A DNA stretch of 64,000 nt from Lentzea californiensis (GCF_024648825.1 NZ_JANBBE010000012.1:1-64000); one strand, 5' to 3'. Shown: positions 50,337-59,660, counted from the first letter of the stretch. The notes: generated by a model from the letters alone, not told the origin. Made by a program: numbers and translations.

Positions 50337-52420
50337 CGGCCGGTCACCGTGCAGGTCGCGGTCGCGGACCTGCCGGGGTTGCTCTCCGACACCGCCGTCA
50401 GAGTCACCTTCGACATGATCGGCCCGCCGTTGCGCTGTGCGTGCACCGGAACGTCGACCCGCCCGCCGAACTTGGCCGTGGCCAGCGCGTTCGGCACCGA
50501 GACCGTCCAGCCGTCCGAAGCCTTCGCCGTCACGCGGTAGACGTCGCCGTCGAGGTACTGGTCGACGGGCTCCGGGTGCTGTCCGCCGGGAGGTGCTGTG
50601 CGGCCGGTGTTGGTCAGCGGGAAGCGGCACGTCGCCACGCCCGACGAGTCGGCACGCGCCGCGGCCGGGTTGACCCGCACGCCGCGCTGCTGCGGTCCGG
50701 CGCCGTCGAGCGACCGGATCGCCACCGTGTAGGACAGCACGCCACGGGCGTCGCGTTGCAGGTCCAGCACGTAGAAGTGCAGGCGGTTGGCCGTGTCGAC
50801 GAACTCGAACTCGCTGCCGGAGTTCGTGCCGGCGTGGAACAGCGCGTCGGACAGCTGGCGGTAGTCGCCGATCGTGATCGGGACCTGGGTGCCGTCGGGC
50901 AGGACGTAGTCGGTCATGCCGATGTCCTGCGGATTGGCGTCGACCACCCACGTGAACGGTGCGGCGTCGGCGTTCTTGGTCTTGGCCAGCATCACGCCGG
51001 AGTCCGGGGTGAACGAGTCTGCGCCCATCCGGTCCACGACCTCGAGCGTGTAGTTGTTGTAGCCGCCGCCGTCGCAGAACGGGTTGGTGGAGACGTTGCA
51101 GGACGGGGACTTGTCGCCGGTGCCCAGAGCGAGGTTGATGCCGGTCAGGCCGGTGGCGCCGGGGTTGACCTCGCGCGCGGTGATCTTCGCGATGACCGTG
51201 CCGGAACCGGCCAGTGCCTCGCGGGACAACCGCAGGACGTTCTTCTCGTCGACGATGCCGAGCTTGATCTTGTTGCGCAACGTCTGCTGCGCGCCGAGCG
51301 ACCCACCGCCGGTCGCCGGGATGGTCCAGCGGGAGTGCGGACCGCCGGGGCCGTTGAACGAGCCGCGCGACAGCATGTCCCAAGGACCGCTGTAGTCACG
51401 GCGCGGCGGGCTGCCGTACGGGTTGTTGTAGTTGTCGCCGATGCCGAGGATGTGGCTCAGTTCGTGCGCGTAGACGCCCTGGCCGGAGCTCTCGGCCTGG
51501 GTCGACGAACCACCGCCCGCGTTGGGCCAGATCGACGAGCCCGCGGCCCACGAGGTCCAGTCGACGTACCGGGTGCTCGACCAGTTCGGCAGGGCCGGAT
51601 CCGGCGGGCCGAAGGCGTCGGTCACGTCCTCCTTGGTCCGGAACTTCATCATCCCGAACTCCTGCCACGTGCCGGACTCGTCCTGGCCCGCCGACAGGTA
51701 GTAGGTGAAGTCGTAGCCCGCCGGTACTTCCGCGCCGACGTCGGCCACCCACGCGGCGCGGCCGTCGGTGCGGATGTTGCGGTTGCAGGAATCGCCGGCG
51801 GGACAACCAGTTCCGCCCTGGAACTCCATGGCGTACTCGTGGTCCTTGCCCGGCATCGTGTACGGGCCGAACGCCTTCAGGTCGACGCCGTAGCGCCCAC
51901 CGGAGGTCTCCATCCAGTACTCGTGCACGGTGTGGCCGCGGTTGAGACCGTTCGGCTTGTTGAGGAAGTCCTGGTAGAACTGCCCGACCTCGGCGCGTGG
52001 CACGTTGCTCGCCTCGGCGCTGGGGTTGCCGAACACCGTGGAGTTCTTCGCCTGCGTGACGACGAACGGCTGGTTCGGGTAGTCCAGCAGGACCAGCGCG
52101 CCCTTGAAGGTGCGCACCGAGCCCTTGACCGCCGGGTCGGCCCAGTTCGTTCCGGGGATCTTCTTGTAGTCCCGCTCCCACGTCATGTGGTCGGGATTGA
52201 CCCAGTTCTGCGGGTCGATCGGACCCGGGAAACCGGCCTGCGCGAGCACGCGGGCGGAGTCCCTGGACTGCTGCCACGGCTGTTGCTGCGGCCAGTGGTT
52301 GTACTGCCAGTGGTTCGACGGTTCTTCCGGAGGAGCTGCGGCCGAGTTGCCGGCGGTGAACATCGCGATCGAGAGGAGCGCGGTGATCAGCAAGGCAGGG
52401 CGCCGGTGTGTGCGTTCCAT
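50333..52420 (-). CDS. Secreted M6-family (immune inhibitor A-like) metalloprotease
   Basis: The 695-residue protein has a signal peptide (basic start, hydrophobic LLITALLSIAMF, then an Ala-rich cleavage region) and is expected to be secreted. The zinc site is HELSH (His319, Glu320, His323) in VYAHELSHILGIGDNYNN, followed by a Met-turn-like WDMLSRGSF, as in M6 peptidases. The C-terminal 200 residues (GVRVNPAAARADSSG onward) form a beta-rich tail like the alpha-galactosidase NEW3 domain. The ATG at 52420 has GTGAGG upstream and is preferred to 52453. Confidence 0.9.
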   Translation of the reverse strand: MERTHRRPALLITALLSIAMFTAGNSAAAPPEEPSNHWQYNHWPQQQPWQQSRDSARVLAQAGFPGPIDPQNWVNPDHMTWERDYKKIPGTNWADPAVKGSVRTFKGALVLLDYPNQPFVVTQAKNSTVFGNPSAEASNVPRAEVGQFYQDFLNKPNGLNRGHTVHEYWMETSGGRYGVDLKAFGPYTMPGKDHEYAMEFQGGTGCPAGDSCNRNIRTDGRAAWVADVGAEVPAGYDFTYYLSAGQDESGTWQEFGMMKFRTKEDVTDAFGPPDPALPNWSSTRYVDWTSWAAGSSIWPNAGGGSSTQAESSGQGVYAHELSHILGIGDNYNNPYGSPPRRDYSGPWDMLSRGSFNGPGGPHSRWTIPATGGGSLGAQQTLRNKIKLGIVDEKNVLRLSREALAGSGTVIAKITAREVNPGATGLTGINLALGTGDKSPSCNVSTNPFCDGGGYNNYTLEVVDRMGADSFTPDSGVMLAKTKNADAAPFTWVVDANPQDIGMTDYVLPDGTQVPITIGDYRQLSDALFHAGTNSGSEFEFVDTANRLHFYVLDLQRDARGVLSYTVAIRSLDGAGPQQRGVRVNPAAARADSSGVATCRFPLTNTGRTAPPGGQHPEPVDQYLDGDVYRVTAKASDGWTVSVPNALATAKFGGRVDVPVHAQRNGGPIMSKVTLTAVSESNPGRSATATCTVTGR

Positions 52421-52474
52421 GTCCTCACCGTGGTGCAGAGCAGGCCACGGCAACCACCGTCGATCGTCTGCCAG

Positions 52475-53788
52475 TCAACGGATTTCAGGCAGATCGACGC
52501 GAACGGACGCACCGCGCGGCCTCGGCACGAACCGCACGCTGCCTCCGTGCACCGCCACGACGTCCGCCACGATCGCCAGCCCCAGGCCGGATCCGGGCAG
52601 GCCACGGGCGTCGGGCGCGCGCCAGAACCGCTCGAAGGCCGAGCTCCTGTGCTCGAACGGCACCCCCGGCCCCTCGTCGCTGACGGTCAGCCAGCCGGGC
52701 CTCGAGCGGACGGTGATCGTGGAGCGCGCCGGGGAGAACTTCACGGCGTTGTCGAGCAGGTTGAGCACGCTGCGTTCCAGGGCGCCCGCGTCGCCGGCGA
52801 CCGACCACTCGGCGTGGTCGACGTCGAAGAGGTGGTCGTGGGCACGGCTGCGGGCGCGCTCGACCGCCCGGTCGATCACGCCGGCCACGCCGACGGGCTC
52901 GCTGGCCAGCTCCCGGTCGTCGCGGGCGAGCACGACGAGCTCGGTGACCAGGTCGCCGAACTCCTGGCTCTGGGCCTGCAGGCGGTCGAGGACCTCCGCG
53001 CGCTGCGGTAGCGCGCGGCCGGTGCGTTCGCTGCGCACCAGGAGGTCGATGTTGGTGCGCAGGCTGGTCAACGGGGTGCGCAGCTCGTGCGCGGCGTCGT
53101 TGACGAGATCGCGCTGGCGCCGGCGGGACTCGGCCAGGGCCGCGGTCATCGACGTGAACGCGCGGCCCAGCCGGCCCACCTCGTCGTGACCGTCGACGGT
53201 GACCGGGGTCGTCAGGTCCTCGGTGCGCGCGATGTGCTCGGCCGCCTCGGTGAGGCGTTCCATCGGTGCCAGGGCGCGGCGGGTCAGCCACAGGCCCGTG
53301 CCGGTGACCAGCAGCACGCCGCAGATCGACACGGCGGCCAGGACTCCGGCGAGCGTGGTCAGGGTGGTGTCGATCTCGGCCGTGCTGCGGCTGAGGATCA
53401 GGACCTCGCCGGTGCTCATCGGTTGCAGGGCGACGCGTGCCTCCGCACCCGACTCGGTCACGCCGTCGCGCAGCACCGGCGCCGTCACGAAGTCGGCGCT
53501 GGAGGTGACGACGGGGTCGACTCCCGGTGGCGCGCAGGTGAGCCCGTTGCGGCTCAGGGTCTGGATGCCCTGCAGAACCTGCCTGAGCCCCTCGGCGGGG
53601 ACGCCTTCGTCGCACCGGATCTGGATCCGGGGCGGCGGCACGCTGGCGAGCAACGACCTGTCGAGCTGCGTGCGCAGGTTGTGCTCGGTGGTGAGCCAGG
53701 TGACGACGCTGATCCCGGCGATCGCGACCGCCACGACGAACGCGGTGATCAGCGCGAGCTTGCCGCGCAGCAGGACCGGGCTCCTCAC
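52475..53788 (-). CDS. Sensor histidine kinase
   Basis: The 437-residue kinase has two membrane helices (about residues 8-28 and 140-165) around an extracellular sensor domain. A HAMP domain follows, then the dimerisation box DAAHELRTPLTSLRTN with phosphorylatable His234. An ATPase domain carries LLDNAVKFSP, DEGPGVP and GSGLGLAIV. The GTG start overlaps the response-regulator stop as GTGA, so the pair is co-translated. The signal is unknown; the domain plan is that of MprB-like envelope-stress kinases. Confidence 0.93.
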   Translation of the reverse strand: MRSPVLLRGKLALITAFVVAVAIAGISVVTWLTTEHNLRTQLDRSLLASVPPPRIQIRCDEGVPAEGLRQVLQGIQTLSRNGLTCAPPGVDPVVTSSADFVTAPVLRDGVTESGAEARVALQPMSTGEVLILSRSTAEIDTTLTTLAGVLAAVSICGVLLVTGTGLWLTRRALAPMERLTEAAEHIARTEDLTTPVTVDGHDEVGRLGRAFTSMTAALAESRRRQRDLVNDAAHELRTPLTSLRTNIDLLVRSERTGRALPQRAEVLDRLQAQSQEFGDLVTELVVLARDDRELASEPVGVAGVIDRAVERARSRAHDHLFDVDHAEWSVAGDAGALERSVLNLLDNAVKFSPARSTITVRSRPGWLTVSDEGPGVPFEHRSSAFERFWRAPDARGLPGSGLGLAIVADVVAVHGGSVRFVPRPRGASVRVDLPEIR

Positions 53789-54450
53789 GGCGACTCGCGC
53801 AGGATGAAACCCATGCCGCGCACGGTGTGCAGCAGGCGGGGACGGCCGCCTGCCTCGGTCTTGCGGCGCAGGTAGCCGACGTAGACGTCGAGCAGGTTGG
53901 TGCCCTGGTCCTTGCCCCACACGGCGTGCTTGAGGTGCTGCTTGGTGAGCAGCCGGTCCGGATCGCCCAGGAAGACCGCGAGCAGGTCGTACTCGGTCGG
54001 GGTCAGGTCGAGCCGGTCGTCTCCGCGCAGGACCTCGCGGGCCTGCGGGTCCATCCTGAGGTCGGCGAACTGGAGCGTCCGTGGTGCCGCGCGGCGCCGG
54101 TTCTGCTTGAGCAGTGCCCGGACGCGGGCCAGGAGCTCCTCCAGCGCGAAGGGTTTGACCAGGTAGTCGTCGGCACCGGCGTCCAGGCCGGTGACCCGGT
54201 CGCCCAGCGCGTCGCGGGCGGTGAGCATCAGCACGGGCAGTCGTTCCCCGGCCGCGCGCAGGCGGCGACAGGCCTCGGAGCCGTCCAGGTTCGGCATCAT
54301 CAGGTCGAGGACGGCCAGGTCCGCCCCGTGCACGAGCGGGAGCGCCTCGGCGCCGTCCGAGGCCGTGGTCACCTCGTAGCCCTCGAACTCGAGGCTGCGC
54401 CGCAGGCTGTCGCGGACGTCCGGGTCGTCGTCCACCACCAGCAGTCTCAT
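53785..54450 (-). CDS. OmpR-family response regulator
   Basis: The 221-residue protein has a receiver domain with phosphoacceptor Asp49 (LAVLDLMMP), acidic pocket VVDDDPD and Lys in VKPFALEELL. A winged-helix DNA-binding domain follows (LDLTPTEYDLLAVFL, YVGYLRRKTEA, RGMGFIL). The ATG at 54450 begins the receiver fold directly; the longer frame upstream lacks homology. It is first in the operon with the kinase and divergent from the glycosyltransferase genes, which may be its targets. Confidence 0.94.
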   Translation of the reverse strand: MRLLVVDDDPDVRDSLRRSLEFEGYEVTTASDGAEALPLVHGADLAVLDLMMPNLDGSEACRRLRAAGERLPVLMLTARDALGDRVTGLDAGADDYLVKPFALEELLARVRALLKQNRRRAAPRTLQFADLRMDPQAREVLRGDDRLDLTPTEYDLLAVFLGDPDRLLTKQHLKHAVWGKDQGTNLLDVYVGYLRRKTEAGGRPRLLHTVRGMGFILRESP

Positions 54451-54601
54451 TCCAGGCACGGTAGAGCCGTTCGCTGTGAGCCACCTGTGCATCAGCGCTC
54501 TCACGATTCTCTCAGCAGAAGCCAAGGACGTTCTCACGACAGCCTCAGCAGGCTCGGTCCCACAACGGTCGCAGCTGTGTCCACAGTGGAACGGAGAAGA
54601 C

Positions 54602-55819
54602 ATGGCGGTGAGCACCGCACAGGCCACGGGGACGGTGGACATCATGATCCCGGTCTACAACGAGGAACGCGCGCTGCCCGGCTGCGTGGAGGTGCTGCAC
54701 GGGTTCCTGAGCGAGCAGTTCCCGTTCGACTGGTCGATCGTGGTCGTCGACAACGCGAGCACGGACGGCACGCTCGCGGTCGCGGAGCAACTGGCCGGGA
54801 AGTACGAACGGGTGCGCGTGCACCACCTCGACCGCAAGGGCCGCGGGCTGGCGCTCAGGGAGTCGTGGGGTGCCAGCGAGGCGGCGGTCGTCGTCTACAT
54901 GGACGTGGACCTGTCGACGGGACTGGACGGCTTGCTGCCGTTGGTCGCGCCGCTGCTCAACGGGCACTCGGACCTCGCGATCGGCTCGCGGCTCGCGCCG
55001 GGTTCGCGCACGGTGCGAGGGCCGCGAAGAGAGCTGGTGTCGCGGGCCTACAACGCGTTGATCAGGCTGACGCACGGCGCTCGGTTCAGCGATGCGCAGT
55101 GCGGTTTCAAGGCGGCGCGCACCGAGGTCGTCCGGCCGTTGCTCGGCCAGGCGCGCGACGAGGCGTGGTTCTTCGACACCGAACTGCTGCTCCTGGCCGA
55201 GCACAACGGTCTGCGCGTGCACGAGGTGCCGGTCGACTGGGTCGAGGACGTGGACAGCCGGGTCGACGTGGTCGGCACCGCGATCGACGACATCAAGGGG
55301 TTGGTCCGCATCGCTCGTGCGAAGGCCAACGGCACGGCTCGCGTGAGCGGGTTGCCGCGACGGCCTCAGCCCCGTGCCATCCACCCGGACGCCGTGCTGA
55401 GCCGCAGCGAGGGCGGGCTTTCCTGGCAGGTGCTGTCGTTCGCGGTGATCGGAGTGATCTCCACGCTCGCGAACCTGGCGCTGTACGGCGTCTTCCGGCT
55501 GTGGTGGCCGCTGCTGGTGGCGAACCTGGCCGCGTTGGTGATCACCACGTTGTTCAACACGGAGGCCAACCGGCGCTTCACCTTCACGGCCCGCAACACC
55601 GCCCGCGGCAGGACACATCTGCAGGGCTTGGTGGTGTTCGGGCTCTACTACGCGTTCACGTCGGCCGCGTTGCTCGTGCTGCACGCGGTCGCGTCCACCC
55701 CGTCCCGTGCGCTGGAGCTGGTGGTGCTGCTCGGCTCGTCGGCCCTGGGCACGGTGGGACGTTTCTTCCTGTTGCGGAGCTGGGTGTTCCGCCGCAGCGA
55801 CCGAGAGGACCAGGCATGA
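54602..55819 (+). CDS. Family 2 glycosyltransferase fused to a GtrA-like membrane domain
   Basis: The first 250 residues are a GT2 polyprenyl-phosphate sugar transferase: DIMIPVYNEERALPG, VVVDNASTDGT, YMDVDLSTGLDGL (DxD) and QCGFKA. The last 150 residues contain four GtrA-like membrane helices (LSFAVIGVISTLANLALYGV onward, with FNTEANRRFTF). It should load a sugar on a lipid carrier and flip it outward. The ATG at 54602 follows GGAGAAGAC. Its stop overlaps the next start, so it feeds the GT39-like enzyme, as lipid-linked sugar donors do. Confidence 0.9.
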   Translation: MAVSTAQATGTVDIMIPVYNEERALPGCVEVLHGFLSEQFPFDWSIVVVDNASTDGTLAVAEQLAGKYERVRVHHLDRKGRGLALRESWGASEAAVVVYMDVDLSTGLDGLLPLVAPLLNGHSDLAIGSRLAPGSRTVRGPRRELVSRAYNALIRLTHGARFSDAQCGFKAARTEVVRPLLGQARDEAWFFDTELLLLAEHNGLRVHEVPVDWVEDVDSRVDVVGTAIDDIKGLVRIARAKANGTARVSGLPRRPQPRAIHPDAVLSRSEGGLSWQVLSFAVIGVISTLANLALYGVFRLWWPLLVANLAALVITTLFNTEANRRFTFTARNTARGRTHLQGLVVFGLYYAFTSAALLVLHAVASTPSRALELVVLLGSSALGTVGRFFLLRSWVFRRSDREDQA

Positions 55820-57765
55820 CCGCCACTGCCGATGTGACGACCACGGCCGGCGAACCGATCACCGCGCGTCCCTCCCGCCGGCCCGTCTGGGCTCTCGCGG
55901 CGATCTGCGTGGTGGCCGGTGCGCTGTACGGGTGGGCGATCGGCGCGGGACAGGTCGGCAACCCCTACTACGCGGCGGCGGCGAAGTCGATGACGACGTC
56001 GTTCGGCAACTTCCTGTTCGGCTCGTTCGACCCGGCCGGGGTGGTGACCGTCGACAAGCCGCCGATGTCGCTGTGGCCCCAGGCCGCGGCCGTGTGGATC
56101 TTCGGGTTCCACGGGTGGGCGGTGTTGCTGCCGCAGGTGGCCGAGGGTGTCGCGGCGGTGTTCCTGCTGCACCGCACCGTCCGGCTGTGGGCGGACGAGA
56201 ACGTGGCGCTGCTCGCGGCGTTGATCTTCGCGCTGACGCCGATCACCGTGGCGATCAACCGCGACAACAACCCGGACACGTTGCTGGTGCTGCTGCTCGT
56301 CGCCGCCGCCTACGCCTTCACGCGGTCGGTCAAGGCCGCGGAGAGCCGGCCGCGGACGAAGTGGTTGCTGTGGTGCGCCTTCTTCATCGGCTGTGGGTTC
56401 CTGACCAAGATGCTGCAGGCCTGGATCGTCGTGCCGGGGTTCGCCCTGGCCTACCTGGTGGGGACTTCCGCGCCCGTCCGGCGCCGGATCCTCGACCTGC
56501 TGGCCGCCGGTGGGGTGCTGGTGGTGTCGTCGTTCTGGTGGGTGGCGCTGCACGCCTGGTGGCCGGGCTCCAAGCCGTACATCGGGGGCAGCACGGATGG
56601 AGGCGCGTGGGACCTGGTCATCGGCTACAACGGCCTTGGCCGGGTGTTCGGCGGGAGCGGCAACCGGGGTGGCGGCGGCCAGGCGCCCGAGATGGAGTTC
56701 GCCGGTCCCCGAGGCGGCATGATGTTCGGCGGGCAGCCCGGCATCACCAGGATGTTCGACTCCTCGGTGGGCGGCCAGATCTCGTGGTTGCTGCCGTTGT
56801 GCCTGCTGGTGCTGTTCGTGGTGGCGGTGGCGGGTGTGCTGCGGTGGCGCCGCGGGATCCCGGCCGACCCGGCCGAACGCGCGGGCTGGTTCATGTGGGG
56901 CGGCTGGCTGCTGGTCACGGCCGCCGTCTTCAGCCTCGCGCAGGGCATCTTCCACCCGTACTACACGACGATGCTCGCGCCGCCCGTCGCCGCGATCAGC
57001 GCTGCCGGGCTGGCGATGTTCTGGCGTGCCAGGAGCTTCGTCCGGTTCCTGCTGCCGCTGTCGGTCGCGATCACCGCGGCCTGGGCGATCGTCGTGGTGT
57101 CCCGCGACCCGTCGTTCCACGGCTGGACCAGGTGGGTGGCGCTCGGCGCCGCCGCGGTGGCGATCGCGGTGCTGCTGGCGGGTCTGCGCCGGACCGGCCT
57201 GGCGGCGGCGCTGGTGGCGGTGCTGCTGACACCTGCCGTGTGGTCGGTGGCGACCGCGGCCACGGGTGGTTCGGGCGGTGTGATGCCCGCTGCCGGCCCG
57301 AGCGGACCTGCGGGCGGCTTCGAGATCTTCGCGGGCGGACAGCCACCACCCGGCGTTGGCCGGCAACCGATGCGGGGTGGCCCTCCCGGTGGCGGCCGAG
57401 GTGAGCTCACCGACGAGCAGAAGAGGATCCTCAGCTACGTCGAGGAGAACGGCGGTGGCGCGGAGATCACGCTGGCGGTCGCCGGTTCCGCGCAGATGGC
57501 GTCGCCGTACATCATGGGCTCGGACGAGGTCGTGATCGGCATGGGCGGGTTCTCCGGCTCGGACGACGCGCCGTCGGTCGGACAGCTGCAGTCGTGGGTC
57601 ACCGAGGGCAGGCTCAAGTTCGTGCTGGGCGTTGAGATGGGTGGCCGCGGTCCTGGCGGCCGCACTGACAACGGCCGCCAGGAGTGGATCGCCGCGCACT
57701 GCTCCACAGTGGACCCGAACGCCTACGGTGGCGGGTCCGCGCAACTGCTGGAGTGCCACGCGTGA
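55816..57765 (+). CDS. ArnT/PMT-like (GT39) membrane glycosyltransferase
   Basis: The 649-residue protein has about twelve membrane helices. Catalytic-region motifs of the PMT_2 family are near the N-terminus (NPYYAAAAKSMTTSFGNF, DKPPMSLWPQA) and NRDNNPDTLL lies in the next loop. The C-terminal 170 residues are an extracellular domain with a Gly/Pro-rich hinge and two Cys. It probably transfers a sugar from a polyprenyl phosphate to an envelope acceptor. Its ATG overlaps the GT2-GtrA stop by four bases. Confidence 0.9.
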   Translation: MTATADVTTTAGEPITARPSRRPVWALAAICVVAGALYGWAIGAGQVGNPYYAAAAKSMTTSFGNFLFGSFDPAGVVTVDKPPMSLWPQAAAVWIFGFHGWAVLLPQVAEGVAAVFLLHRTVRLWADENVALLAALIFALTPITVAINRDNNPDTLLVLLLVAAAYAFTRSVKAAESRPRTKWLLWCAFFIGCGFLTKMLQAWIVVPGFALAYLVGTSAPVRRRILDLLAAGGVLVVSSFWWVALHAWWPGSKPYIGGSTDGGAWDLVIGYNGLGRVFGGSGNRGGGGQAPEMEFAGPRGGMMFGGQPGITRMFDSSVGGQISWLLPLCLLVLFVVAVAGVLRWRRGIPADPAERAGWFMWGGWLLVTAAVFSLAQGIFHPYYTTMLAPPVAAISAAGLAMFWRARSFVRFLLPLSVAITAAWAIVVVSRDPSFHGWTRWVALGAAAVAIAVLLAGLRRTGLAAALVAVLLTPAVWSVATAATGGSGGVMPAAGPSGPAGGFEIFAGGQPPPGVGRQPMRGGPPGGGRGELTDEQKRILSYVEENGGGAEITLAVAGSAQMASPYIMGSDEVVIGMGGFSGSDDAPSVGQLQSWVTEGRLKFVLGVEMGGRGPGGRTDNGRQEWIAAHCSTVDPNAYGGGSAQLLECHA

Positions 57766-57768
57766 CGG

Positions 57769-58046
57769 TCAGGGCACGAGCGCCCAGGCCTGCTGCGCAC
57801 TGGCTTTGCAGAAGGCGAGCCACCGGCTCTGGGTGGTGATCACGCCGTCATGTCCGGCACGGGCGAGGGCGGTGGAGGAGTTCTGCTGCGTCTGAGGGCC
57901 CCAGTCGCCGTCGATGCCGGTCGAGATGCCCCGGACGTACTGGCAGGCGGCCTGGACGAAGTAGGTCTGGGTCGCCGAGCCGGTGGTGGAGCTGGAGTCG
58001 CCGCTGAGCCCGCCACACCCGCGGCGAGAACGCTCCGGCGAGACAT
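57769..58046 (-). pseudogene. Frameshifted Tat-exported peptidoglycan-binding-like small protein
   Basis: An ATG at 58046 opens MSRRSVLAAGVAGSAA, a twin-arginine-like signal, and then the frame becomes nonsense. The -1 frame continues as DSSSTTGSATQTYFVQAACQ and IDGDWGPQTQQ, with the xDGDWGPxT turn typical of PG_binding_1 domains, ending at 57769. Restoring one G in the GCGGCGAC stretch joins the two and gives exactly 93 codons. The predicted protein would be about 92 residues and exported. A true lesion and an assembly error are equally possible. Confidence 0.6.
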
Positions 58047-58056
58047 CGATCCGTTC

Positions 58057-58082
58057 ATGCCCGGCAGTCTTGCGCCGGGCAT
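58057..58082 (-). terminator. Stem-loop after the small acidic ORF
   Basis: ATGCCCGGC and GCCGGGCAT form a perfect 9-bp stem around an 8-base loop. It lies between the 34-residue ORF and the Tat-type gene on the minus strand, the usual place for a terminator, although no T tract follows. Confidence 0.55.
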
Positions 58083-58093
58083 GAACGCGATCC

Positions 58094-58198
58094 CTAGTCC
58101 TGAGGCCAGTCTTCGGTCTCGGCCTCCTCGTCGGCCTGCCGCGCCTCCTCGAGCACGCGACGCACCTGCTCCTCGCTCGCACCGAACATGAAGCACAT
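58094..58198 (-). CDS. 34-residue acidic small protein
   Basis: A short ORF encodes MCFMFGASEEQVRRVLEEAR followed by an acidic tail ending DWPQD. The residues suggest one amphipathic helix and a charged C-terminus, with codon use like true genes of this genome (GC-rich third positions). No strong ribosome-binding site is visible. A stem-loop follows its stop. The family is unknown. Confidence 0.45.
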   Translation of the reverse strand: MCFMFGASEEQVRRVLEEARQADEEAETEDWPQD

Positions 58199-58303
58199 GC
58201 CTGCGACGGTAGGCGCGTCGATCCGCGAGAGCTTCTCGATTCCTGCTCGCTCTTTTGCGCGCGTCCGGCTTCTCCCGCGGACTTCCGCGTGCTGTCATGC
58301 ACC

Positions 58304-59614
58304 ATGACAGATCGCGGCGACCGCATCGTGAGCGTGCTGGAGGAGGCCTTCGCCGGCCTGATGGCAGCCGACCCCGCCGCGTTCCGGCACAAGTTCCGCA
58401 AAATGGCGGCCGAACCGTTCACGTTCTACCGCGGCAGCGCGTGCCTGTTCTACGCCGACATGGCCGAGCTGCCCGACGAGTGGGCCGACGAACACACCGG
58501 CCGCATTTGGATCCAGGGCGACCTGCACGCGCAGAACTTCGGCACGTACATGGACTCCGAGGGCACGCTGGTGTTCGACGTCAACGACTTCGACGAGGCC
58601 TACCTGGGCTCGTTCACGTGGGACCTCCGCCGCTTCGCCGCCTCGATGGCGTTGCTCGGCTGGCGCAAGGCCCTGCCGGACAGCGCGATCGCCGACCTGA
58701 TCAGCACCTACGTCACCGCGTACGTCGCCCAGGTCCGCTCGTTCGCCGAACACCCGGACGACGAGCTCTTCAGCCTGCGCCTCGACAGCACCGAGGGCGC
58801 GCTGCACCGCGTCCTGCAACGGGCCCGCCTGGCCACCCGGATCGGCCTGCTGGACGAGAAGACCACGATCGTCGACTACGAACGCCGCTTCCGCCGCGAC
58901 CGCGAGGGCATCCACGAACTCTCCGAGGACGTCCTCGAGACAGTCGCCCGCGCCTTCGCGTCCTACCTGAACACCATCCCCACCGGCAAACGGGCGTCGA
59001 GCCGCACCTACGCCGTGAAGGACGTGGTGGGCCGCAGCGGTTTCGGCATCGGCTCAGCAGGCCTGCACGCCTACAACATCCTGGTCGAGGGCCGCTCCCA
59101 GGCGTTGGAGAACGACGTCGTGCTGTCCATGAAGCAGGCCAACGTCGCCGCGCCCAGCCGCATCGTCCCCGACGCCAGGATCCGCGAGTACTTCACCGAC
59201 CACGGCCACCGCACCGCCGTCTCGCAGCGAGCCCTGCAGGCCCACGCCGACCCGTGGCTGGGCCACACCGAGATCGACGGCGTCGGTTACGTCGTCGCCG
59301 AACTCTCCCCGTACGAGGCCGACCTGGACTGGTCGGACCTCACCGAGCCCGCCGACATGCTGCCCGTGCTCGGCTACCTGGGCCGCGCCACCGCGAAGAT
59401 GCACTGCGTGGCCGACTCGGACTCCGCGCAGACCCTCGTGGACTTCCAGTGCGAGGAGGCGATCGCGACGGCCATCGGGGGCCGGGACGCCGACTTCTGC
59501 GAGTCCGTCGTGGCGTTCGCCCTCGACTACGCGCGGCAGACCCGGGAGGACCACCGGCTGTTCGTGGACGCGTTCCGGGACGGCCGCATCAAGGGAGTGG
59601 GCTCGACGGCCTAG
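58304..59614 (+). CDS. DUF2252 family protein
   Basis: The 436-residue protein is a DUF2252 member, a family distantly related to aminoglycoside-phosphotransferase-type kinases. Characteristic blocks are FYRGSACLFYAD, WIQGDLHAQNFGTY (the catalytic-loop equivalent), VFDVNDFDEAYLG (the metal-binding Asp motif) and SMKQANVAAPS. The substrate is unknown. The ATG at 58304 is preferred to the GTG at 58289, which lacks a ribosome-binding site. It stands alone on the plus strand. Confidence 0.87.
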   Translation: MTDRGDRIVSVLEEAFAGLMAADPAAFRHKFRKMAAEPFTFYRGSACLFYADMAELPDEWADEHTGRIWIQGDLHAQNFGTYMDSEGTLVFDVNDFDEAYLGSFTWDLRRFAASMALLGWRKALPDSAIADLISTYVTAYVAQVRSFAEHPDDELFSLRLDSTEGALHRVLQRARLATRIGLLDEKTTIVDYERRFRRDREGIHELSEDVLETVARAFASYLNTIPTGKRASSRTYAVKDVVGRSGFGIGSAGLHAYNILVEGRSQALENDVVLSMKQANVAAPSRIVPDARIREYFTDHGHRTAVSQRALQAHADPWLGHTEIDGVGYVVAELSPYEADLDWSDLTEPADMLPVLGYLGRATAKMHCVADSDSAQTLVDFQCEEAIATAIGGRDADFCESVVAFALDYARQTREDHRLFVDAFRDGRIKGVGSTA

Positions 59615-59660
59615 ACCGTTCAGCGGTACGTTTGCGGCCAATCGAACGACAGGAATCCCG

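Noticed and set aside
49652..53011. Very long plus-strand open frame opposite the M6 peptidase
   Set aside because: It lies antisense to a peptidase with signal peptide and HELSH motif, is Arg/Val/Gly-rich without domains, and is explained by GC-rich codon structure of the real gene.
52475..54484. Histidine kinase extended to 669 residues
   Set aside because: The first 230 residues are antisense-like reading through the response regulator in another frame. The GTG at 53788 overlaps the regulator's stop as GTGA.
53827..55815. Long upstream extension of the GT39 frame
   Set aside because: The frame runs antisense to the response regulator and through the GT2-GtrA gene in another frame. The true start is the ATG at 55816 that overlaps the GtrA stop.
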